Below are positions 26,977 to 33,421 of a stretch of DNA of 58,776 bases, in pieces. The DNA is taken from positions 1 to 58,776 of the forward strand of contig DHDP01000004.1 in the NCBI GenBank assembly GCA_002399405.1, read 5' to 3'. The notes under the pieces were generated by a model. That model was given only the letters and a program-made list of their open reading frames with translations, ran no database searches and was not told where the DNA came from. The translations under genes and the position numbers were made by a program. Each line of letters opens with the position of its first letter. The first letter of the stretch is position 1. This stretch comes from Treponema sp. UBA4873. Its GTDB lineage: Bacteria; Spirochaetota; Spirochaetia; Treponematales; Treponemataceae.

Positions 26977-28484
26977 TAGTTTCCTCCGTGAGAAACAGCA
27001 GTCGCCGCGTAGAATTCCGCAAGCGACGGTACTTCGTCCGAAAGCACCGAGATAAGGTAATCGCGGCTGCGGTATTTATCCGCAGCGACATCAGTGTTTT
27101 CACCGCCGATGCAGATCGGACGCAGCTTTTCGAGGAGCGTTCCCATGCGTTCGTCCGTATACGGCGTATTCCTGAGCTGCAGGATTTTCTCGTACGACGT
27201 CTTCTGCGGTTCTTCTTCGGGAAGCCACAGCGGTTCCACACTGCGTTCTCCCTTACGCGCGCCGATGAATTTTATGTCGATGTCTTTGTACGGTTCGAAT
27301 CCGCTGAACCGTATTATCTGCTCCGCAATATCGACTATCCGTACGGGCGTTCCCATGTCGAGCAGATAGGAGGAGCCGTTCGTGCCGACTCCTCCCGTGC
27401 GTAGTACGAGGGAACACGCTTCGGGAATCGTCATGAAGAACCGCTCCATTCCGGGATCGGTGACCGTCACCGGTCCGCCGTTTTTTATCTGCTCCATGAA
27501 AAGAGGGAGGATTGAGCCGCGCGACCCCAGAACGTTGCCGAACCTGACGAACATAAACGCGTTCCCGTTTTTCGCTTTCCCCGCATACTCGAGAATCAGC
27601 TTTTCGCAGAGCATCTTCGACACGCCGTACACCGAAACGGGCGCGACGGCCTTGTCGGTAGAGATGAGCACGAAGCGGTGCACGCCGTGTGCGATGCACG
27701 CATCGAGCATGTTTTTTGTACCGAACACGTTGTTTTCTATTGCAGCTACAGGATTTTCCTCCATCATGGGAACGTGCTTGTACGCCGCGCAGTGGAAAAC
27801 AATGTCGCAGTGCGTGTGCGAAATGATGTAGTCCGTGTACGCACGGTCCTTCATATCGCCGATAATCGGAACGATTACAGCCTTTTCACCGACGCCTTCC
27901 TTCTGCAGCATGCGGAGTTCGCGGTCAATCTGATAAATCGAGTTTTCTCCGTGCCCGAAAAGATAGAGCCGTTCCGCGCCTCCCGAAAGCAGCTGGCGTG
28001 CAAGTTCAGAGCCGATAGAACCTCCCGCTCCCGTAATGAAAACGCGTTTACCGCGGAGGTATGAAAGGCTTTCCTTGAGCGAAATAGTGACGGGAGTGCG
28101 GCCGAGAATGTCCAGCGGATCGATTTCGCGCGCCTGAACAAGATGAGCCGTCCCGTTCACAATCTGGCTGATTCCCGGCAGTATTTTTATATGCTCAAAG
28201 CCGCCCGCTTTGAGCGTTTCGTATATTTCCCTGATGCGTTCCGGCGGTGCACTCGGAATTGCGATGATAGCCTCGTCGTCTTCCGTGCAGCGGAGAAGCG
28301 AAGCTATGTTGCCGATCGGCCCTATGACGGGAATCCCGTCGAATTCCTGACCGATGAGCGTTTTATCGTCGTCGAGGAAAGCCGCTACTGTTCCGAATAT
28401 TTTTTTGCGCTTTATATCGTCGGCAATCGACAGTCCGGCGAATCCCGCACCGATTATGTACAGACGTTTCTGGGTTTTGTTCAC
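26976..28484 (-). CDS. CapD/PglF-like nucleotide-sugar epimerase-dehydratase, soluble
   Basis: A 502-residue protein. The N-terminal ~125 residues form a Rossmann CoA-binding-like domain (RLYIIGAGFAGLSIADDI). The C-terminal two-thirds is a short-chain dehydrogenase (VFITGAGGSIGSELARQLLS). The family makes 4-keto-6-deoxy sugar nucleotides from UDP-GlcNAc-type substrates. It lacks the four membrane helices of PglF/WbpM. The active-site segment reads ISTDKAVAPVSVYGVSK: Tyr-x-x-x-Lys where this family often has Met-x-x-x-Lys. The GTG start at 28484 is chosen because TATAGT ends 7 nt before it; no Shine-Dalgarno is present. Confidence 0.85.
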   Translation of the reverse strand: MNKTQKRLYIIGAGFAGLSIADDIKRKKIFGTVAAFLDDDKTLIGQEFDGIPVIGPIGNIASLLRCTEDDEAIIAIPSAPPERIREIYETLKAGGFEHIKILPGISQIVNGTAHLVQAREIDPLDILGRTPVTISLKESLSYLRGKRVFITGAGGSIGSELARQLLSGGAERLYLFGHGENSIYQIDRELRMLQKEGVGEKAVIVPIIGDMKDRAYTDYIISHTHCDIVFHCAAYKHVPMMEENPVAAIENNVFGTKNMLDACIAHGVHRFVLISTDKAVAPVSVYGVSKMLCEKLILEYAGKAKNGNAFMFVRFGNVLGSRGSILPLFMEQIKNGGPVTVTDPGMERFFMTIPEACSLVLRTGGVGTNGSSYLLDMGTPVRIVDIAEQIIRFSGFEPYKDIDIKFIGARKGERSVEPLWLPEEEPQKTSYEKILQLRNTPYTDERMGTLLEKLRPICIGGENTDVAADKYRSRDYLISVLSDEVPSLAEFYAATAVSHGGN

Positions 28485-28491
28485 GTTTTCT

Positions 28492-28520
28492 ACTATACCA
28501 TACGGGATTCGTTTCTTCAA
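28492..28520 (-). promoter_or_regulatory. promoter of the sugar-nucleotide/oxidoreductase operon
   Basis: On the minus strand TTGAAG (28520-28515), a 17-bp spacer and TATAGT (28497-28492), 7 nt before the GTG at 28484. A divergent plus-strand TTGAAA (28521-28526) abuts the -35, making a back-to-back CTTCAATTGAAA. Confidence 0.6.
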
Positions 28521-28617
28521 TTGAAACAGGAATGCGGTTTTCAGATAAAAATTACTAAACACTCATTCTCCGCAGTCCGATGATAAGTAAGGAAGAAATT
28601 GAATCAGTGGGGTCAGT

Positions 28618-29133
28618 ATGGGGAAAAAACGGTTGGCAGCCATAGTGCCGGTACTCCTGCTCACAGCTTCCTGCTGCTGGAGTGCTCAGCTTTCCTTTCA
28701 GGTAGTTCAGCATAACAACACTCAGGAAAAAGTCTGTGAACAGACGTTCGTAATCGAGGACGAGATGCTCGATTACTTTTTCAGCCGGGGAAACATCGTG
28801 ACGAACGAACCTGCTGTTGCAGTAAAGGAAGGCAGCGATGAGGCCGTGTGGAAAGCCGCGTTCGCCGACGCTGCGGCAGGCGGCTCTCAGTATTTTGTTC
28901 AGCTGCGCCTGTATTACGATACGACGGCGTCGACAAATCCTGCGGCGGTGGCTCTCAGCAATCTTGATTATGCAGCGTGGACAATAACCGACGTTCAGTC
29001 CGGGCAAATTCTTGCCGACGTGAAAAGCGTTGTTGATAAGACTTCTCTCGGTAAAGACGACGCTGACAGCGTGAGAGGGTACGCTGTAAAAATTGCGGAA
29101 CAGATACAAAAATCCTTAAAAGTGAAAGCATAA
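28618..29133 (+). CDS. exported protein of unknown function, possible lipoprotein
   Basis: A 171-residue protein with a signal peptide (KKRLAAIVPVLLLTASC). Cleavage could be at the lipobox-like LTASC (Cys19) or by signal peptidase I after WSA. The mature part has a long hydrophilic region with the IEDEMLDYFFSRGNIVTNEP stretch and a C-terminal helix (GYAVKIAEQIQKSLKVKA). I do not recognise the family. It is followed 12 bp later by a SPOR-domain protein, so the pair may act together in the envelope. A GTGGGG precedes the ATG by 5 nt. Confidence 0.65.
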   Translation: MGKKRLAAIVPVLLLTASCCWSAQLSFQVVQHNNTQEKVCEQTFVIEDEMLDYFFSRGNIVTNEPAVAVKEGSDEAVWKAAFADAAAGGSQYFVQLRLYYDTTASTNPAAVALSNLDYAAWTITDVQSGQILADVKSVVDKTSLGKDDADSVRGYAVKIAEQIQKSLKVKA

Positions 29134-29145
29134 GGAAGGGAAAAT

Positions 29146-30738
29146 ATGAAAAACAGAATCGGAATTATTTGTGCAGTAATCATAAGCTGCCTCGTACTCG
29201 CTTCATTCAGCCCGTCCCTCGACGGAAGAGCTGTTGTAGCGGACGAAGGGACATTCCCTCAAGGTTTGTTTGCAAAGACAGTCGGATATCTGCCGGGAGA
29301 CAGCATCACTGTGTCGAATCTGTCGACAAAGAAAACAGTCGACATTCTCGTTGTCGGCGCGCTTGATCCGTCCGAGGGGGTCGCAATACTCCTTTCGCCG
29401 GAAGCGGCTTTTGCCCTCGGTATAGAAAAGAACTCAAATATCATCGTAAAAATAACGAAACGTTCCGGACAGCTTGATGAAGCAGTGTCGGGTACTGCGG
29501 TCATAGCAAACGGAACTGCAGCGTCGGCTGACAGTACTGATACGGTTGCAGCACCGGCAGATACTTCGGAATCCGAAGTTCCTGCTGATACGACAGCGGC
29601 CGCCCCCGCAGGAACAGCAGGCGAAACGTCTGCGGATTCAGCTCCTGCCGAAACAGCAGCAGTTCAGCCGGAGGAAAAAACAGAAACACAGCCGGAACCC
29701 GCGCCCGATGAATCTTCAGCGGAGACAATCACGGCGACCGAAACGCCTGCGGAGTCCGAGGCTGCAGCACCCGAGACGGAAGATGTAACGGCCTCTGTTC
29801 CTGCCGACGAAAAAGTTGACGAGGGACTTCCTGCTTCCGATGAAACAGCTGCGGTTCCGTCCGCAGTCCCTGCCGCATCAGCGGAAGACACAGAGACTGA
29901 TGCCGCCCGTGAGACTGAATCACCGGCCGATGAAAAAGTCGACGATACAATCTCTTCCGCCGCCGTCCCGGAAACGGCTCCCGTCCCGGAAACAGTGACT
30001 GTCGACGAGAACGCTGCAGACGAAACGGAAGCCGTTTCCGGCGAAAAAATTGATGAAAAAATTCCGCCCGCTGAAGAGACCGCCGGACCTGAACGGACTA
30101 CTGATACGACGCCGCCGGCAGATGAGAGCGCTGCGGTGCCGTATGCGGAGGAACCTGGAGATCGGACGCCTGAAGCGGGCAGCACAGACACAGCTGCGGA
30201 ACGTGTCGGGGAACAGCCCGTCGTAACGGACAAACCGGACGCAGAAAGCGAGCGGGTAAATGCCGCAGCTCCTGCAGAAAGTGCGCCGTCTTCCGCAGAA
30301 GATAAAGTCTCGTCGTCAGACGCATATGCACCGATTATTCTTGTACCGGCGTCGCCGAATCCTCCTGAAACAGCAGTGGAGCCGGTTCCTGAAACACCGT
30401 CCGCCGCTCCTGCCGTTCCCGCTCAGAAACCGGAAAGGGAAACGGCACCGGCATCCGCTCCGTCAGGCGGAGAATTCGACAGGTATGTCGTTCCGAATCT
30501 CAAAGCGCTCAAAAGCGGCACATATTACATCCAGATAGGCGTATATGCCGACGAGAGCAACATTCGCGAGGTCGTGAGAAAATATTCGGGCACATACCCG
30601 ATCACTATCGTCCCGCTTGTGTCAGGCAAAGCAAACCAAATGATGATAGGACCGCTTTCCGTGGACGAGTATGCCGCCGTGCTGGAGCGTTTTAAATCAT
30701 ACGGTTTCAAGGACGCATTCCTGCGTAAAATAAAATAA
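29146..30738 (+). CDS. exported SPOR-domain protein with RlpA-like N-terminus and long Ala/Pro/Glu linker
   Basis: A 530-residue protein with a signal peptide (IGIICAVIISCLVLASFS). Residues ~35-105 resemble the double-psi beta-barrel of RlpA (GLFAKTVGYLPGDSITVSNL, ILLSPEAAFALGI), but the catalytic NDRGP-type motif is absent. Residues ~120-435 are low complexity, rich in Ala, Pro, Glu, Thr and Ser, with a recurring unit DEKVDEGL/DEKVDDTI/EKIDEKI. The C-terminal ~70 residues are a SPOR domain (YYIQIGVYADESNIREVVRK), which binds denuded septal peptidoglycan. The protein would then tether to septal wall via SPOR with the linker spanning the periplasm. GGAAGGG precedes the ATG, and a terminator follows. 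Confidence 0.75.
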   Translation: MKNRIGIICAVIISCLVLASFSPSLDGRAVVADEGTFPQGLFAKTVGYLPGDSITVSNLSTKKTVDILVVGALDPSEGVAILLSPEAAFALGIEKNSNIIVKITKRSGQLDEAVSGTAVIANGTAASADSTDTVAAPADTSESEVPADTTAAAPAGTAGETSADSAPAETAAVQPEEKTETQPEPAPDESSAETITATETPAESEAAAPETEDVTASVPADEKVDEGLPASDETAAVPSAVPAASAEDTETDAARETESPADEKVDDTISSAAVPETAPVPETVTVDENAADETEAVSGEKIDEKIPPAEETAGPERTTDTTPPADESAAVPYAEEPGDRTPEAGSTDTAAERVGEQPVVTDKPDAESERVNAAAPAESAPSSAEDKVSSSDAYAPIILVPASPNPPETAVEPVPETPSAAPAVPAQKPERETAPASAPSGGEFDRYVVPNLKALKSGTYYIQIGVYADESNIREVVRKYSGTYPITIVPLVSGKANQMMIGPLSVDEYAAVLERFKSYGFKDAFLRKIK

Positions 30739-30741
30739 CTG

Positions 30742-30773
30742 AAAAAGGACACCTGCGACGGTGTCCTTTTTTA
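30742..30773. terminator. bidirectional terminator after the SPOR gene
   Basis: GGACACC (30747-30753) pairs with GGTGTCC (30760-30766), flanked by A5 on the left and T6 on the right. It can end both the SPOR gene and the convergent ilvE. Confidence 0.9.
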
Positions 30774-30794
30774 TGTCTTCATATCATATTCTGA

Positions 30795-31964
30795 TTATTT
30801 CACTTCGTAGATCCAGCCTTTCGGAGCGGGAAGACGGCCCATCTGGATGCCTGTCAGCGTGTCGTATAATTTCTGGAGTACCGGCCCCATCTTTTCTCTG
30901 CAGCCTTCAAACACGATTTCTTTACCGTGGTCCACGACTTTTTCTATCGGGGAGATGACGGCTGCAGTTCCGCATAATCCGCATTCGTCGAAAGAAGGCA
31001 GCTCTTTTTTGTCGATTTTGCGTTCTTCCACCGGTATGTGCAGAATGCTTTCCGCAACGTAAATGAGAGAACGGCGTGTAATCGACGGAAGAATGCTGTC
31101 CGATTTCGGCGTTACGATGCGTCCGTCTTTAGTGACGAACAGTATGTTTGCACCGCCTGTTTCTTCAATATATGTGTGTGTGGCGGGGTCAAGATACATG
31201 TTTTCTGAAAAGCCGTTTTTGTGCGCGTCGACGATGTTGTGAAGGCTCATTGCGTAGTTAAGCCCCGCTTTGATGTCGCCCGTTCCGTGAGGAGCAGCGC
31301 GGTCCATATCTGAAATGCGGACAGTAATCGGTTTTGCACCGCCTTTAAAATACGGTCCGACGGGTGTGACGAGGATACGGAACTGATATTCGTCTGCAGG
31401 TTTTACACCGATAACTGCGTTGGAACCGAACATGTACGGGCGGACATACAGCGTTGCACCGCTGCCGTACGGCGGAACATACGATTTATTTGCTTTGATC
31501 ACCGAAAGAACGGCTTCAATGAATTTCTCTTTCGGAAACACCGGCATTTCGAGACGTCTGCAGGAACGTTCCATGCGTTCTGCGTTAAGGTCCGGGCGGA
31601 ACGCAACGATACGGCCGTTTTCAGTCGTATATGCCTTAAGTCCCTCAAAGCACGACTGTGAATACTGAAGGACACCGGCGCATTCCGTAATGACGACTTT
31701 ATCATCTGTTGTAAGCCGGCCTTTGTCCCACTCTCCGTTTCTGAAGTTTGCGACAAAGCGTTTGTCTGTCCTGATATACGAAAAAGGAAGGTTGCTCCAG
31801 TCAAGGTTCTTTTTTGCAGATTTTTTTACTGCAGTTTTTTTTGCAGCTGCTTTTACCGTTTTAATATCTTTTACAGGTTTCTTAGCAGATTTCACTGTTT
31901 TTTTTGCGGGTTTTTCAGCTTTTTTTGCAGTTTTTGCTGTCTTTACAGTCTTTTTTACAGCCAT
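30795..31964 (-). CDS. ilvE: branched-chain amino acid aminotransferase with lysine-rich N-terminal tail
   Basis: A 389-residue class IV PLP aminotransferase that interconverts branched-chain amino acids and their keto acids. The enzyme part starts near KNLDWSNLPFSYIRTDKR (a standard BCAT start) at residue 53. It has QSCFEGLKAY, LYVRPYMFG and the PLP lysine in the GDIKAGLNYA stretch, then EETGGANILFV. The first 52 residues are a tail with 21 lysines, few acids and many Ala/Thr/Val (MAVKKTVKTAKTAKKAEKPA at the front). AAGGAGTGG precedes the ATG at 31964. Coding A8/A7 tracts occur in the tail. Pta at 46124 has a similar tail. Confidence 0.93.
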   Translation of the reverse strand: MAVKKTVKTAKTAKKAEKPAKKTVKSAKKPVKDIKTVKAAAKKTAVKKSAKKNLDWSNLPFSYIRTDKRFVANFRNGEWDKGRLTTDDKVVITECAGVLQYSQSCFEGLKAYTTENGRIVAFRPDLNAERMERSCRRLEMPVFPKEKFIEAVLSVIKANKSYVPPYGSGATLYVRPYMFGSNAVIGVKPADEYQFRILVTPVGPYFKGGAKPITVRISDMDRAAPHGTGDIKAGLNYAMSLHNIVDAHKNGFSENMYLDPATHTYIEETGGANILFVTKDGRIVTPKSDSILPSITRRSLIYVAESILHIPVEERKIDKKELPSFDECGLCGTAAVISPIEKVVDHGKEIVFEGCREKMGPVLQKLYDTLTGIQMGRLPAPKGWIYEVK

Positions 31965-32002
31965 ATTCCACTCCTTTTACCGCTTTAATACGTATAATAT
32001 TT

Positions 32003-32031
32003 ATTTTAGCGCTACTTTAGAGATTTTTCAA
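32003..32031 (-). promoter_or_regulatory. promoter of ilvE
   Basis: On the minus strand TTGAAA (32031-32026), 17-bp spacer, TAAAAT (32008-32003). The leader would be about 30-35 nt and carries the AAGGAG site, so this is a leadered promoter. Confidence 0.6.
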
Positions 32032-32071
32032 TAGTAGCAATAAGTAAAAATGTAGTATATTACTGAATAAT

Positions 32072-32908
32072 ATGATACTTCTGACATGGGCTCAAGTTGA
32101 GCGCATTTTCAAGGGACAGGAAGAGCGGCCGGATCTTTTTTCGGGGGGAAGCGCGGTCACAATCGGCAGTTTCGACGGTCCGCATACCGGACATGACGTA
32201 CTTTTCAGTAAAGTTATTGATGCGTCAAAATCCTGCGGATACGTTCCGGGTGTTATTACGTTCACGCACGCACTCGGCGGATACAAACGTCCTGAAGCAT
32301 ACGAAGGCGATTTATCGACACTTGAGCAGCGGCTTGAAGCATTCCGTGAAAAAGGCATGTCGTTTGCCGTAGTCATTGACTTTTCCGCTGAATTCGGTAG
32401 AATAAAAGGACAAGATTTCCTGTTTATACTGAAGAAAAGCTGCTGTCTGAAATTTTTGGCAGAAGGCAGGGATTTCCGCTGCGGTTACCGCGGTGCGTTC
32501 GGTATGAAGGAAATTTCGGACTATTCCGTCTGCAACGGAATTACGGCGCAATTCCCTGAACCGGTTTTATACAAAGGCAAACGTGTGAGTTCATCGCTTA
32601 TCAGATCCTGTATTCTGCGCGGTGATTTTTGTTCGGTGGCAGAAATGCTCGGACATAATTATGCACTGGATTGTTCAAAAACAGTATGGAATTGCGAGGG
32701 CAGTCAGTTTACCGCTGAAAGGCACAGTTTTTTGCAGGCTCTGCCCGCTGACGGTGAATATGATGTTGTGGCAATATTGCCCGAAAACAGAATGCAGATG
32801 CGTTTGACTGCGGAACCTCATTTCCTTCGCCTCGAGGTTCCGCACGGAGACACACTGCCTTGTATCAGGGCTGTAGAATTTATATGCAATGATTTAGGAG
32901 AATCGTAA
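32072..32908 (+). CDS. ribF: RibF-family FAD synthetase, riboflavin-kinase half degenerate
   Basis: A 278-residue RibF-family protein. The N-terminal FMN adenylyltransferase half is intact: AVTIGSFDGPHTGHDVLF (nucleotide-binding), LAEGRDFRCGYRGAFGMKEI and VSSSLIRSCILRGDFCSVAEML. The C-terminal riboflavin kinase half is short (about 90 residues). After LGHNYALDC it lacks the GxxxGFPTAN-type motif, so kinase activity is doubtful. A TATATT lies about 10 nt before the ATG, without a Shine-Dalgarno. It overlaps rpsO by one base (TAATG). Confidence 0.85.
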   Translation: MILLTWAQVERIFKGQEERPDLFSGGSAVTIGSFDGPHTGHDVLFSKVIDASKSCGYVPGVITFTHALGGYKRPEAYEGDLSTLEQRLEAFREKGMSFAVVIDFSAEFGRIKGQDFLFILKKSCCLKFLAEGRDFRCGYRGAFGMKEISDYSVCNGITAQFPEPVLYKGKRVSSSLIRSCILRGDFCSVAEMLGHNYALDCSKTVWNCEGSQFTAERHSFLQALPADGEYDVVAILPENRMQMRLTAEPHFLRLEVPHGDTLPCIRAVEFICNDLGES

Positions 32909-33177
32909 TGGCACTTACAAAAGAAGCAACAGCTGCAGTTATCGCAAAATTCGGTGATAAAGAGGGCGATACCGGCAATACAAAAGTTCAGATTGCACTG
33001 CTGACTGACCGTATCATTCAGCTTACCGCGCATTCGAAAAACTTTCCGAAAGACAAGAGCTCGAAACGCTCTCTCATGAAGGTTGTCGGAGCGCGCAGAA
33101 AGCTGCTTAAATATTACGAGCGCACGAACCTGGAAGGGTACCGCTCACTTATTAAAGAGCTCGGTATCCGCAAATAA
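32908..33177 (+). CDS. rpsO: 30S ribosomal protein S15
   Basis: An 89-residue S15 with the family order: DTGNTKVQIALLTDRIIQLT, LMKVVGARRKLLKYYERTN and YRSLIKELGIRK. It binds the central domain of 16S rRNA. It is preceded by ribF (one-base overlap) and followed by an intrinsic terminator and then pnp, the rpsO-pnp order common in bacteria. Confidence 0.97.
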   Translation: MALTKEATAAVIAKFGDKEGDTGNTKVQIALLTDRIIQLTAHSKNFPKDKSSKRSLMKVVGARRKLLKYYERTNLEGYRSLIKELGIRK

Positions 33178-33188
33178 CGAAGCAAACG

Positions 33189-33230
33189 AGCCTGCATGAC
33201 CGTGCACCGCGACGGCGGCAGGCTTTTTTA
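33189..33230 (+). terminator. intrinsic terminator after rpsO
   Basis: AGCCTGC (33189-33195) pairs with GCAGGCT (33218-33224) and is followed by T6. The 22-nt loop has a further short GC pairing. pnp transcription would depend on read-through or on a promoter within 33230-33421 that I could not identify. Confidence 0.75.
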
Positions 33231-33388
33231 TTCGTGCGGGGCTGCGTGCGAGCTGCGCCCGACGGCTTACTGCGGAAAGTATGCAAAAATACGTCCTGTA
33301 TTTTTGCAACATCAGATTCCGCGTTGCGGAATCCGGGATTCGCGCCATCCATGGCGCGCGAGCTGCGCCCGACGGCTTATTGCGGAAA
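33231..33388. repeat. 31-bp direct repeats flanking three hairpins between rpsO and pnp
   Basis: The 31-bp unit GCGAGCTGCGCCCGACGGCT... occurs at 33248-33278 and 33358-33388 with one mismatch. Between the copies lie three perfect palindromes: GCAAAAATAC/GTATTTTTGC (33283-33307), GATTCCGC/GCGGAATC (33315-33333) and CGCGCCAT/ATGGCGCG (33341-33358). TTCGTGCGG (33231) precedes the first copy. The same short words occur at 13426-13562. Nothing here looks coding. Confidence 0.8.
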
Positions 33389-33421
33389 AGAAAGTAAAAG
33401 AAAAAGAATTGGAAGGAAAAG

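Noticed and set aside
29259..30331. several open frames in other phases inside the SPOR gene
   Set aside because: They arise from the GC-rich low-complexity linker, where all frames stay open; only the frame with signal peptide and SPOR domain is credible.
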